Shown here piece after piece: positions 33,701 to 48,700 of a DNA stretch of 64,000 bases (position 1 is the stretch's first letter; every line of letters starts with the position of its first letter). The notes beneath the pieces are model-generated. The model was not told the origin of the DNA. It was given only the letters and a program-made list of their open reading frames with translations, and made no database searches. The position numbers and the translations under genes are program-made. Origin of the DNA: Ananas comosus (Eukaryota; Streptophyta; Magnoliopsida; Poales; Bromeliaceae); contig NC_033629.1 of the NCBI RefSeq assembly GCF_001540865.1, forward strand, positions 7,059,403 to 7,123,402, given 5' to 3'.

Positions 33701-36700
33701 TCAGCCTCCAAGAAATTAATTGTCAAAGATATTCTAATATTCATTATGTTCATTATTATATTGTATATCTTTCTTTGTGACTTGTGCTACATCTAGTTTA
33801 TCTATAATTTGCATATAAACTATATGCCTTCTTGAACCTTAGTATAATTGTTTGGCTTGACTTTTCATTTGACTTTGACATCATTTAAACTACTTTTACC
33901 TAACAAAGCAGCTTGTCAGGCTCACTTGAAACGATTGACCAATTATACACTTGTGTTTTGGCTTAATTTCATTGATCGTGAAATTGATGCCATATTCCTA
34001 TCAACCAACATAAAATCTATGAGGCTAATAAATGCCTATGAAAGACTATTAATTGAATGACTTCGAGAGACTCTAAAATTCTCCTTAAAACCATTCATAG
34101 TAGGGGGATGGTGGGAAAATTTGATTTTCTAGCTTTGTCCACAAATGCAAGTTTGAAAATAGATTAAAAGAGTTTTCATGTACATAAAGAACCGATGTCG
34201 AAAGTTTTACTCAGGGATTCAAGTGCTGGCCTGTGGCGTATGGCATGGGGCAACACTTATCGTGCCCCCAGTATGGGGGCACGGTACAAGGGGAGTCTTA
34301 CAGGACGCTATACCCCAGTGGGTATCGCGGCACATTATCATGCCGGTTTTATTTTATTTTATTTTTATTTCTGTTGTGGTTTTTTTTTTCTCTTTTTGCA
34401 CACTCACCCCTCTCCCTTCGAACGCACACTGTGCTACCTGTGGGGAGTGGGAATCTTTTTCCTTTTTCTTTTGGTGGGCCTTTGTGTCCCCTTTTTTTTC
34501 TTTTGTCGCTTAAAAAAGAGGCAAACAATTGCAAATCGAAGATTTACTTATTATGTAAGCAAAAAAGTTATAATTTAAATTTTTGTTTATGTATTTTGAA
34601 TATTTTTTATTTGTAAAGCTCATTTTTTGAAGAAATATAAAATTAGGCAGTTTTTAATCTATAGTTTATAAAAAGTTAAAAATAGATCTTCTTGATTTAA
34701 TTATATGGTCAAATTTTTAATTTTTAATTTTAAAAATTTAAAATTAAAAAAATTTTAATATTTAAAACTAGGCCGAAAGCGGTGAATGATTTACCGCTTT
34801 TAGAAAGTGGTGAAATTCACCTAACTTGTATGTTTTCTACATCAGAATTTCGATGAATGTATAGTATTAAACACTAAAAGTAATTTTAATGCTTTGGAAA
34901 AAGCGATGTATGATTCGTCGCATTTAGAAAGCGGTGATTCATTCACCGCATAGGCCTAATTTTGTAAATAAATCTTTGTAAGGGCTATTCTTATTATTAT
35001 AAGATTTTTTAGTCTATTAATGAAAACGATTTGGTTTGTACCGTCTGCTATGACATCCGCTATATGTTTTCCGCTATGAGATTGCCCAAATGCTATGTGC
35101 CTGCTACTTGCTATTTACAGCCTTGTAAGGAAACAAAGATAGCATACAATTGTATAAAATGTTTTCAACTTTACTTTTAACTTTTGTATAATCTCCTTAT
35201 AAATGAGATATAATTGCAATTTCTTGAGAGTTAAGTATTCTATTGCAAATTTGTTTACTTTATTGATGAATGTAGAATTGACTTTTGGGATGAACTTTTT
35301 GAGACAAGGAAGAACTTCTTAGTAGATATTTTCTTTTGTTTGCCTTTTGGCATCCTGATTTAACCTTTTCATTTAACCCTTTGCGAAGAGTTCCAACTTA
35401 CCACTATTTGAATGAAGAAGTAATTTTCCTGTGAATGCAACTCAGCTTGACGTATGATCGTCTAAAGGCTCCTAACTTGTGATTTGCACTCAATTTATGT
35501 CCTTTACTCATGATCTAGAATGCAGCAAATAGAAGACATCGACATGTTGTTTGCATCATTGAATTATTGGTTGTTACTATTGGTTTCTTCTGTTCTAGTT
35601 TAGCTTTTACGTCCAACAATTTGTAATAGTTTTCTTAAATGTACGTTTTCTGCAGCTTATGGATCTTTTAGCCTCGTGGAGATCTTCTCTGACAAACTTC
35701 TTTCGTGGTATATTTTTCTTTACGTGAAAAATTGCACTTATATTTTACTATCTTTTACGGATGAGTGCTGACAGTTTAGTTATTTGAGACAAGCCCTGGA
35801 TTTTGTTATTCCTCTACCCGTTAATATTTCATTTTGCAACTGAATGGCGACATGGTTGATAATTATGTGATTTTTCCTTCCTTCTCCTTATGGATTCTTC
35901 ACATTTCCTAAGATAATTTACAAGTTTCTTATCAAAACAAATATTACTTGTGTATGTTAAAACTAGGAAGTATCTATTGTTGTAATGCTTGTGTTTATAC
36001 CGAATATTCTTAGCATCGCAACTTATGGACAAATTATACTGCCAAAACCCAGGTTGTTATGCTGTTAGGCATTTGCTAGCTGCCGCTAACGCAAACTTTG
36101 GTTTATTCATTTGGACTCTTTTCATTTTTAGTTTTCTTTTAGTTCTTTTTTACTATATATTTCTAGTAAAGAACTAATATAAAATAGAGATACAAATGCC
36201 CTGACCTATTAGATCTAGGCAATACTAGTTGGTAAAGTGGTTAAGGAAGCAAAATAATATGGTTTGATATGATAAGAAAAGATTTAGTCTTATTTGTTTA
36301 GGAAAGGACATAACTCAAAGTGGAATTCATTGGCTAGAACAGATACATGTACCTTACCCTATATAAATTCTTTTAAAGATTCACATTACTGATTCTAAGC
36401 TTTGAAAAAAGGCCTATTTGAGTTGAGTAGAACAACACTAAACTAGTAATATTTAGTAGTTTTAAAATTATGGAATTTGGATGATGTGTATTGCTGGTTT
36501 CAATTAATGCAAGCTAACACTTCGTAGGGTAAGTGTAGAACATTATTACGTGTAGATTATGTGAACATGATCGGCAGCGATTTTAGTATACAACATTTGA
36601 GTTGGTGTGGTAGCTCTAATATCTAGGTATGGATATGTGCAACCTTGTTGCTGTAGGTTTCAACTAATCATATTCAGTATGACAAAAAGAACCAATGTTG

Positions 36701-39700
36701 TTTTAGGGTACGGAATTGGTATCACATTGGTTTGAACTATTAAGTCTAACAATTTTGGTCAATGATTTAAGAAACTATCTACCTATACGGATGCTACTAC
36801 TGCCGCATCAGGTGTGAACTGATCATTTGAATAATTAGAACTCGCAATAGACTCCAAAAGTTTTGGGGTGTTTGACGAAAATAGACAAGAAAAAAAGCTG
36901 TCCTAGATTTGGAATTAGAAGTTGGCTCCGTCAATATTATGAAATTCACAATTGTTTTGTGCCCATGATACAACGTCACGAACTTCCTCATACATAATTT
37001 ACTTCTAGTTTAGGAACCGTGAGAAGGTTTGCATCCCATACTAAGTGACAAATTTGCTAATGGAAGGGCGTAAAATGTTACCCTCATGCGAATCCTTAGT
37101 TATGTTGTCATGTCTTAAAAGATGGACATTGGTGAGCTTTCATAGTTCTCAGATGTATGAAAGCTTAATTTGAGTTCACATTTAAATTCACAATTGAAAT
37201 TAATGATCCACAAAGCTCTGGGTGGTCAAGTTTGGTTTGAGTCAAGACAGCAACATCGTCCGAAGGGCATATCTTCCACATACAGATGTCGATCGAGACT
37301 ATTATTTGTTTTATGTGTGCGGATCGAGAAGGTCTAGTCAGATTCTGGCAACGTAACTTAGTACGCGTCCTAGGGCATTTTGGGGTTGTTTGGGCGTTCA
37401 AAATCGCAGTCAATAGTTTGACTTTCTATCTATAGAAAGTTTGACCATGATTATCTTCTTTTCCGTAAAGAAGTAGGATTTCATCTTTTAGTCAAATTTG
37501 ATGTACTTAATATGCTCTTCCCAAATATGATACTGTTGGACCGACTTCCCATAAAAGGAAAATACGGAGTCCAAGGAGTATCACTCTGAATCGGGGTAGG
37601 ATTGTGGATTCTGTTCGGGTTTTTATAAATATAACTCCTGTAATCTTTTTAATTGAGGAAATGAAATTAAAAGGAAATCTTTTTTTGTCTAATATCTCTC
37701 TCATCTCTCCTCTAATATTCTACATCTGAGCATTTTTTACGAAAGATCACAGACCCACTTACAAATTGAATTCACATTTCAAATCCAAATCAAGTCATAA
37801 AATTCACAATTTAAATTTCAAATTGGAATTAAAGCTAAAGTTAAATTTAAAACTAGAATGCTTCTAGGAAGAGCTTGCTCACTGTAAGGATTATTACAAA
37901 GATGATTACTAATCAAACACATCAATTTGACACTTCTTGAGTTTTGACATGATATACTGTGCAAATGAAACAGAGAAATCCTATATTTCAAGAAATCTGA
38001 TCAATACAAATAAAATTATGGACGCTTTAACATTCTTTGTTAATCTTGCATAATGTGAACCAAACGGCTCCTTACTGATATACATTTTGTAACCAATCTT
38101 GTAGATTGGATAAAGGAGGCCGAGGTAAGTAGCTTGATAGCTTATGTAAAACGTTTGTCAAGCAAATTATATAAATGAATACCATGGAATTCACACTTTT
38201 AGGCTGCTGTACATGGATGATCCATTGCGGCTTCATTATCTAGACATAGCCACAAGCTACAAGCAAACTATGGGATGTTGTGCATCAGGACCTGGAGGCA
38301 ATGTTATGTAATCGATGGTTTTCATAACACTTCGTATACATAGAGGTAAGAAAGTTTATTCAGGGAAAAAAACCTTTGGTTAGTGACTCGAATAGTAGGT
38401 CGCTGTGAAAAATATGCAATTGGTAGCCATGATGGCTAGCAGTGAATTAACATTGTTAGTCCTATTTTATTATCAATTTTCATGAGCAAAATATGTTTAG
38501 TCTCTTATGCTTGTTTGAAGTCAAATTCATGAAGTCATGAAGTTTATGAGTCTCCAGACCCCTCAATAGTTAGGGAGGATACTTAATTAATTTAACAAGG
38601 TACTCCATTTGTGACCAAATTTGTATTTGATTTAAGATCTAGGGTTTGAGACCGTCTTGATATTGGTGGTGTCTTGATTTCTTAGTATTCAAATTAGAAG
38701 GCGGACCTATGTAAGAAAAGTGGCTTGTCCACGACTGACTAATCCAAATAATACATGAGTTTAAGGCTTGATAGGTTGAGATAAAAGGTGGATGGGATGA
38801 TGATCGATTAATTGAATAAAGTTTATAAGTTTGGTGAGGACATTCAATCAATTTGATAAGGTAATTTGGTAGTTGGTCTAAGATATACATTGCATTTTGC
38901 TTATTTGAGATGTTTCTTGTTGTGGTCTTTATTTTTGTGACCTATGAAGGAAAGTGAACAAAGTCTATGATCAACTCATCTGGACAATAGATGAGGGGTT
39001 CAGGCTTGATTAGTTTAGATTAAAGGTGGACAGATGGAGGATTGATTAATTGAATAAAATTTTAATCTCTTGGCAAATCATAGATCGACTTCGTTTGGAT
39101 TGCGGGAGATTGCATTATGCGAGGTGGGAAAGTATGATGAAAAAATATATTGTTTTTTTCTGTACGTAATATCACATTGTGCATGCCACAATGAGTAGGT
39201 TATGATATATATTTTGCTATTCCATTGGAAAACGGAGAAGCAAATTCCTATATGCTTTTGCTGCAACTACATTTTGCCTAATAGCATTAGATGGACTTCA
39301 ATGCCAAACGGGCCTAAGAGATGTCTACTAGTCCACCACTGTGTTTACTCTTTGACTACGATACCTAATGAGCTTTGATCTCTATTAGCACACTTTAGCG
39401 TTTGTGAGAGGGGTATAAAAAGGGTTCCATCGGAAAGCGGCAAAGCATATTCCTATATGCTTTCACTCCAACTCCATTTGCGCAATAGCGTTAAATGGAC
39501 CTCAATGCTAAATGGTAAGAGATGTCTAGTAGTCCGCTAATATGTTTTTAACCATCGACTACGATACCTAATGAACTTTTAGCTCAGTGATCGCTATTAA
39601 TGCATTTTATGGTTTGTGAGAGGGGTATATAAAGGGTTTCATGAGTATTATTGTTCTCTCTTAAAGAAAGAGTTCAATAGGGACAACTTTAAAAATCAAA

Positions 39701-42700
39701 CTCTATTACAATGATAGTTTTTCATCTTCAATAAATTCATGTATATTAACTATAATACATTATAAAATTGGTCTACATGGACATCACGATCATAGCCTGC
39801 AAGACTGCAAATAGTTGGATTTCTCATGCAAGCCTAGTGCGTTGCAGTGGACTAAATTGAAGACCTTATTATATTTGAAGTGGTTGAAGAATATTCATTA
39901 AGAAATTCAGGTGGGACAAAACTAACACAACCTTGGAATGCTCCTGCCTATTGCACTAGTCAGCATAGTGAGAAATGTGCTAAAATTGCTTTGGCAGAGT
40001 AGAGTAGCCCATATCAAGGTACCTCCTGTGCCATAAAGTATTGAACCTTGCCAACATGTATCAAGGTGTGTAGGGATATATCGAATTTCATCAATGGTAT
40101 TGAACAGTATGGATGGTTGCTTTTCCCTATGCCGTGATATTCAAGGTACTAATTTAATACGACAATTCTGAAGTACGTAATTTCTACATTTGTGTGTTGT
40201 TAACAAGTATTTGTTACATAGCACTTCAATATTTAGCAAGCTACTTATTTATACAACTTTAAAAGATACGGAATTCTAAGCACAATTAGTTCCAATTTGG
40301 TACATTAGGGCCTTGAGAAGTTATTATATGGTGGCCATGGTTGCGGCGGCGGCACCAGTTTTTTCTTCTTTTTTTTGGGGGGGGCGGGGAGGGGATTATT
40401 GTTCTTGTGAATTTCACGGGCATCATGGGCATAACAACTAAAAAACTTGGAAGTAGCTGAATTTTTGTATAGAGGGACATACATTATGGGACTTGAAGTC
40501 CTTGGAAAGCATCTATAGATATATTAAATCCTGAGTTTTACTGTGGCCGACGTGTCGGCTTCTCAGCGCCTCTCTCTCTACCGTTCCCTCTCGCGCCCCT
40601 TCGGTTTCTCGCGGTTGGCGGGGGGCTTCGGTGGGACCACTATTTNTTAAATAATTTGAATTTATCATTACAAAATTTTTAAATAGTGATACAAAATTAA
40701 TGTCTAAAGTAGATCAATTCTAAATTTTTTTAACATATTAAATACATTGAATTTATACATATATTTTTTACCTACATTCAATTTTTTTAAAATAAGTGAT
40801 ACAAAATTAATGTTTAAACTAGAGAAATTTAAAAGTTTCTTAAATATATTAAATATGTTGAATTTAAATATTTGCCAACATTAAATTTTTTAAAATAGTA
40901 ATACAAAATTTCTCTAACTTAAATTGACATTTGTAAAATTTAAATGTTTAATATTAAATATTTAATATTTAAATTCAATGTATTTAGAAATAGTACTATT
41001 TCTAAAATTTCTATAATTTAAATTAATGCCTAAATTAGAGAAACGCTAAAATTCCTAAAATAAATGGCTAAATTAATGCCTAAATTTGGGATATCAATCA
41101 ATTTCTAAAATTAGTAAAAACTTAATCCCTAAGTTTAGGATATCAATGAAAAATTTATTTAAATATTTCATTGTTTAATTACAAAAATAACGAAGTAACC
41201 CTTTTACCTGCTATATGTTAAAATTACATCTTTACCTCCATTGATCAATGGTTAAGATTTTTTTTATTTTTTATAAAATAAAGTACCGAATCATTTCTCA
41301 TTGAATTTTATCAAGAGTCGGTAGTAGAAAAAATATTATTCATTTTAACTTCAGTATCAGTAAAAATCAATCTCAACTTGACAATCAATTAATAAGTAAA
41401 TAAACAGGCCCTTTGAGTACCTTGGAATATCATGCATCTCACAATTCCAAAACTTCGAGTAATTGCAAGAGCTCAATATTTTCAATTTTACATATTTAAA
41501 TTTTAAATTTCAGTTTCTAAATTTTAAATTTTACATTTTTATATTTAAATTTTGAATTTTAAAATATAAAATATAAAATATAAAATTTAATATTTGAAAC
41601 CTAAAATTTTAAATTTGATATTTGATATTTAAAAGTTAAAAATAATATTTAAAATCTAAGCTTGAAAGATGTTCATTTAAAATTTATCAATTTTGAATTT
41701 TAAATCGGAATGATAATTTAAAATTCAACTATGAAATCAAAATTTAACTTTTTATTTTAAATCGAAAATCAAACTGAAATTTTAGGTTGCCGATGTTGGT
41801 CCGTTGCGAAACGTGGGCCCTAAACTAGTCTGATTAAAAGCTTGATTTTGTGTTGAAGTTGGCTTTGTCACCATGTGTTAAATAACATTTGTAGCATCTA
41901 TGAACTAAGTTTGTGCATAGCACTCCTATTAGATCATGAGTTTGTTCTACACTACTTGTCTGTCTCCCTCAACAAATTATGGTCCGCATATTCGCCTCAC
42001 CCCTATAAAGCTGTCAGATAGAATCTATTTGCAGAAGAGAGGATAGAGATTTAGAGAAATTGGAGACAACAAATAGAAACATTGGTATAGGATAAAAATA
42101 AAGCACAGAAAGCCTGTGGGTTTTTTTATAGACGAAAGCCTAAAAGAGGTCGTGTTATTAGCTGGAAAGAAAGATGGTCCTCGACAATCAACGATTTATG
42201 ATTTACTAATGACATGGTTTAGCATTCCTTTTAATCAAGATTGCAATTCGTGGGCGTATGGCTGCTTTTGATCAAGACAACTAGTGAACGGAGTTATATT
42301 TAAGCCTGTGATTTAGGAAGAAAATATTTGAGAATGAATTGAACAATTTAAATAGCTGGTCAGCGCATAGTTATCTTGAGATACATCCTTGTATTACTTG
42401 TTGATTCTAGAATTCTTAAATTTTCTCAATTCTATCAATTATTTTTTATGAGTGACAAATAGCATTCCATTGCGCTTTTCTTGTACACCAGCTTCGAAGT
42501 AAATTTAAAAGTAGGAAAAAGAGTCACATTACGTGGCTAAAATCAAACAAATTAATAGATGTTTCATGAGCTCTTCCGTAATTTAAGGCAGATTACAGAT
42601 AGTTTAATTGTAATTTGTTTCATACTTAATCATTACAGTAAAAAGCGGCTGATTGATCAGTGTATTTACCTGCATATGCAGATGCAGTCACCGCAGTGCT

Positions 42701-45700
42701 CTGCATAAACTGCATTCGCATGTGGATCTAGTGCCACATAATGAGCACATGGGAAAGCCGCTTACTTTCATCTACTTTAACTGTATATATATGTGACATA
42801 TCTATATTAGTTAATCATACACTTAAATGATTAAACTATTTTTTATTAGTCTTTTTTCGTACTTGGACACATTTTTTATAGCTAGATGGATATTGACATG
42901 AACTTTATAGTGGACTTGTCCTACAATATACATTTTCATAGAATGTTTCATTATTGTTCTTTTATCATTTGTTTTTATTCATATTTTGGTACTGGGTACA
43001 TTTAGAGTTGACATGCTAAACATGATATTTGGACTTTCTAGGTAGTGAATTCGTTAGTTTCAAAAAATGACATCCCAGTTCATTAGCTAGCGTCAAGATG
43101 AACAGTTAAAATTGAATAACCTTCAAAAAATAAATTAAAGTATTATTTCAAAATTAGGACTGTAAATCTTGCCTAAAGTCTAAATAGTTAAAGAATTATA
43201 TATAAACAATTTAATTGATTTGGATTGTTCGACATTGTTAAACAAAAAACGCCCTTTTGGCCATTTGAATTGTCAATTTAGAGATAATTACTTGATCAGT
43301 AGGTAAATTATATTTAAATTATATCAAAAAATTATGAAATTTAGTTCCTTGGAAGTTTGATAGCCTATATCATGTTTAGTGGTGTCTATTGTCCATTGTG
43401 ATGTCCTATCAGTGGAAACAAAGTGGAAGTGTGAAGGCATTTTTACATTTATATTTTAATTTACGTCTTATGTAGATCGCGTATGCTTTCATCTTCTAAA
43501 TAGGTGCTATGTGGTTTGTTGACCAGCTAGGACTTGTTTTCTGTGTTTTATAACATCGTCCTTAATTGAAACAGAGGGTAGCATATATGCTTCAACCACC
43601 CTTTTGTTTGTTATAACTTGTTTGTTGCATTCAAATGGCTCCTTTTTCTGTTTTGTGCATTTTAAACTTTTCTTTTTTAGCCAAAATCCGAGCATGCCAA
43701 TCAGATGGAGCTTTACTTTTCAGACCTTTTCTTTTTGCAGGTTCCCTTTCTATTATCATACGAAGTTGGCTTTTCTCGTTTGGCTCCAACTCCCCAGTGG
43801 CAATGTATGTAACTTGAAAGATGCATTAGGAAATCTTTGGCCTCATCTCTCCCCTTTCTTGTATAACATAATGCAAGAAAGGGATAGTTCTGATGGAATG
43901 TGGTTCATAACAAATTATAAATGCTTCTTTGCTTTGAAAGTCTTGTGATGCAATATATGTGCTTTTGGCTTTTTTAAGGAAAACTGCTCCAACAAAATGA
44001 ATTCACAATGAATAAAACTTGTTGCATGAATTAGAATTTCCTGACATGGTTTTGTCCATTTCGCTGGATTCTTTGTTGAAAACTAATGGTTCAAATTTTA
44101 GCAGCAATACATTTACATGCATGTAAAGTTGAGAGTGCGGTTGCTGATGGTTAGTTTGTTCATGTTACTGAATATTGGAAACCTTCTGTTGTTCTATCCA
44201 TTTATCTCCTTGAAAACACTATTAATGTTATTTTAACTGACAATTAACCAAGTAGTAGCTAGTATATGGAGTGCGAACGTAATGCCGGATAATTTTGGGC
44301 ACTGCTAAACCAAATGCGGAGAGAACAAATATATAATTAGATAATCAGATTCTGAAATCAAGATAGATTGCTCGGACAATTGCTTACACAATAATTTTAG
44401 TTGTTTTATAATAGTAAAACCGTGTTGGCCAGTGGAAACTTTTATTCTTTAAATCCTTTTATTTAATGTTCGACAAGCAAGAATTTAAGTATCCATTGGC
44501 ACGGGCTATATCTACCGTGCTGTATCGTGCCAACAAAATATCGGCACGATACAACCACTGTGCAGATGGCACAGCTCAAAACCCTCTATGCTTTAAATTA
44601 GTAAGTAATTTTCTCAATAAAATTCAAAAGATTTGATAAAGATACATAATAAACAGTTAGAATATTTTGTTGCTAAAGAAAATATGTCATATAATATGTA
44701 TCGGCACATGTATTTTTTGTAACCAGTATGCATCGACACGAACTGGCATGCACCGTGCTATACTAGCCGGCAAGTTTTCGGCACAATCCCGTGCCACGGC
44801 ACTTAAATCCTTGTCGACCAGCCATCTTAGATATTGTCATTCAAGCGATAGGTATTTTTGTTAGATATATTATGAGTTACATTGCATATCAAAAGTATGA
44901 TAACCTATTTGGGACCGGAGCATCTATGATTTGTTTGGATAGAGTGGAGTGGCACCCAAGGGACTGTGTGGGGTCCAGACATTCTTTTGCTAATCAAACC
45001 ATCTTTTCCTAGTTTATCGGTTATAGTGGAAAGTATAGGGTTTTGTCACCTATTTTGCTCTCTTCACTGGGAACAAGGATTTGTTTGGCCAAGCCTTTAT
45101 CTTATGAGGAGAAAATGATCCAATTGATAGGTGGGCATTTAATTTCTTGCTTAAAATATTGCAGTGTTATTTGCATTCTTTAGATCCATTACATATCATA
45201 AGAAAGTTATTTTAAGCACCTTATCCTAAAAAATTAATTTTTGCATGTGGCCTTTGCATCAAACTCAAACAAATGCACGCTCTCGTTCCTAACTACCATA
45301 AGAGCATGGTTATGTGCTGTTTGCATGTGCATGGTATGGTACCTTTTGTGTGTCTGCTGCATTGGTATAATTGGTGTTTTATAAATTGAAAGCAGAATCT
45401 TCTTCCGATAGAACATGGAAACTCTTCTTTCCAGACAGTGCGAAAAAATTGTGAGACGAACACTAACAGATTACAAAACAGTAAGAACTAGAGGCTGTTG
45501 TGATGCTCCACTTCCCAAGGGGTTATCCGTCCTAGAACTACTCTAGTCCTAGCATGCTTAACTCTCTTAACCTCTTGGGTCTAGCCACCACCGAAAATGC
45601 TATAGTTGGATTAAGATGTTTAGCCTTATTATATCTCATATATAAGAGTGGGGGGGTGTCACATTCCTCCCCCTTTTAAGCCCTGACGTTCTTGTCAGGC

Positions 45701-48700
45701 TCAAGCACATTCACAAGCACCAAGCGATATCAGACTTGTCTCGCTAACCTTTAACCCACCTTATGGGGAGCTGCGCTACAACAACAACGGTAATCAGTTG
45801 GAGAGTCACACTCTACCTGCCGTGTAATCCCAGCTCACTCGAGACTCATCTTATATTTTTGACTGGTGGATGGCTCTGATACCAACTGTGATGTCCTATT
45901 TTCCAGTTCCCAGGGGGTCACCCATCCTAGCACTACTCTAGTCCTAGTATGTTTAACCAAGAATTTAAGTGCCCATCGGCACAAATTGTATTCACCGTGT
46001 TGTATCGTGCCAACAAGATATCGACACGATATAGTCCCCGTGTCGATGGCACAACACAAAACCACCTTTATTCCTTAAATTAGTAAGTAATTTTCTCAAT
46101 AAAGTTTAAAAGATTTGATAAATATGCATAATAAATAATTAGAATATTTTGTTGCAAAAGAAAATAAAATATTTCATGCTAGTATGTGTCGGCACATATG
46201 TATTTTTTGTGACCGGCACACACCGTGCCGGCAAGTTTCTGGTACAATCGCGTGCCACGACACTTAAATCCTTGCGCTTAACTTTCTTAACCTTCTGGGC
46301 CTGGCCACCATCCAAAATGTTATAGCCGGGTTAAGAGGTTTAACCCTATTATATTTTATATATAGGACTAGGGGTGTCATAGTTTAGCTGACTCAATCAG
46401 CAAGACAAGCAAGAACATTTTATAGGCTTTGAATGTACTTGGATTTCAGGCATCTACAAACGATGGTAGACCTTGAGATAACCTTGAGATCAAAACTTAG
46501 TTCAGGAACATATATTCAGTTGATTTTAATGGTCTACATAAAGAGAGCTTTTTGTATTGGTTTACTGTTTCAACTGAGACAAAACCAGATCTAGTATTTA
46601 GTAGTCGATACTTGACTTTTGCTAATTTTATTAGTATACTTATATTGTCTGACAATATACTAATTAACCAGCACTGTTATACTTGTTATTTGGTTTGTGT
46701 TTTCTACTTTGTGATGGCACTGATTACTAATGTTCTTCCTTTTTCAGGGATCAAAACATTTATACTCAAGACACTTGCGTCCATTTCTTCTCAAACATCA
46801 AGCTAGAATTGATCGACTGCTTAATCTCTTGTCCAATGAAATTGTATGCTCCCCATGCTACTTACCTTTGCAATGCATAAATTACTTATTTTCACATTCG
46901 ATTCAAGGGGTGTTTGCTTGCTATAATTATTTCTCTCGCAATGCAGCTTTTTTCCTACTTGTAATTTGTAAGCATCTGTCTAGCTGCTTTAATTGCCTGC
47001 GTCTGTACAAAGATCAGATATGATCTTTGATCTTCATTAAACATACTTTCTTAGTAATTTTTTTATGGATGATCTTGATATGTAGAACTGTTAGCTTTTC
47101 CATGCTTGATCCATCCAGTATAGTTTTGTATTGAAACAAGATAATGATTTTATTTTGTTTTTAATCAGAACAAGTTTATTAGCAATCACAGAGGAGAAAT
47201 TCATTTCGTGAAAGCTGCGGCAATTAAATGTGCAACAACAGGTATGCAAAATTCTTCCAGCTGTTTCTCAGTATTTTTCTTCTCTAGCATGTGTTTTTCT
47301 TACAGAGTGCAAAATTTTGCCTCTATGCTAGGGTTGTGGTATTTTTCTGTTTCTTCATACTTACCAGATTTTTAAGATTAGCTACTCATTATTTTTATGC
47401 TTAAAAAATCACTAGTCATATTTAGGAGAGTCATATGAACCTATGGCATTTGAGTAGGGAAGCCCATGAATTTCCACCCCATGAATTTCCGCAGTAATAT
47501 CTAATCTGGGCTCTGGTGTCTCTTTCTTCTCGTTCCTAGTTAGGGTTTTCGGTTAGCAAATCATTCGTATGCTGAGAAATTAAGTGAATATGGTGGAGAC
47601 TCATATAAAGCTGTTACTGTATGTCACAGTAAGCTTGTACATTTCTACATTAAGGGGTGTTGGAGTGACGCAAGTACAATTGGTGCCACGCCCAGGCACG
47701 GAAGCTCCGCTGCCCGGACGGAGTCTTCCCTGTTCGTGCAAAGCAGCCAACTGCTAGTAGTACAATCAGCTTGCAACATGAAATACATGCTAGTAGTACA
47801 ATCAGCTTGCAACATGAAATACATGCAGACGAATGGCAATAACTAGGAAAAGGGAGTTAACATTGAAATCCTTCCAAATATTGCAATTTCTCTTATATCC
47901 TTCTATTCAAATTGGGACAACACCTTTACTACATAGTTTCATGTCCAAACTGCACTAAAGCACATAAAGAGTAGACTAGCTAGCCGCAACTCCCCGCGGT
48001 CACACATTCCTCCGCTTATGGTTGAATCTGAAAGTAAGCACCAAAAGGGTGCAAGAACTAAAGACAATAGGTTCCAGTGGGTACAGTTGCCGAGAGGGGT
48101 GATCTGCACTCATTCGATCTGGACGAGGCATAATAGTGCAAGTTAAAAGTGAGAAATAACAACCGGAAATGGGAGTAATATAATAAGTAGTGCCGAATAC
48201 TATGCCTCTGCAAGTACTCATGCTATGCTATCGTGCTCGCTCAACTTGTTCATGCATCAAGTATATTAAAAATGACGTTTGCTATCAGCTTAAGCTTTTA
48301 AAGGCAAATGGTTATTTCACATAGTATCAAAGCAAAATGTGCCGACTTCAAATCTTACCAGACTCCTAGTTAATTTAATTTCCTCCGATTTAATTCAATA
48401 CACATCCTCGGCCTATCAAAAAGCCTCGAGCCTTAACATGAGGGGAGTGTTGAATATGAAGTATTAAAAATACCATTCTCTAGCAATTTAGGCTTTAGAG
48501 TAATTGGTTGTTCCACGTTATCTTGCTGCTCTTTCTGAGGGCAGGTCCTCAAGGAAAACAAGCAGAAACCACATGGCAGCAAAGTGATATTTAAATCTTG
48601 ACCGCAGTGTGCTATTCTGAATTGATGAGTGTCAAACTGCACATACACTACACCATAGGGTGAGTTTTTGACCTTTTTTCCGATGATAATGGATTTGCGT

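Larger units (their letters stand above)
23906..35655 (+). other. HVA22k intron 3, 11.75 kb, transposon-filled
   Basis: It starts GTTGGT and ends TTTTCTGCAG. It holds a MITE, a gypsy relic, a hAT element with three inner fold-back elements, a large LTR and a small MITE, listed separately. Left of 24597 the only structure is a tandem copy of AGTTAGCCTATGCATTGTTC (24422 and 24467). Confidence 0.9.
35708..43740 (+). other. HVA22k intron 4, 8.0 kb
   Basis: It starts GTATAT and ends CTTTTTGCAG. Apart from the features listed within it, I see AT-rich unique-looking sequence. The segment 37600-37720 (TATAAATATAACTCC, then TCTCTCATCTCTCC) resembles an LTR leader but has no partner. Confidence 0.6.

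Noticed and set aside
34190..35110. MITE bounded by CAGGGATTCAAGTGC and GCCTTG
   Set aside because: The ends are only loosely similar and the flanks (GTTTTACT, TAAGGAAA) show no target duplication.
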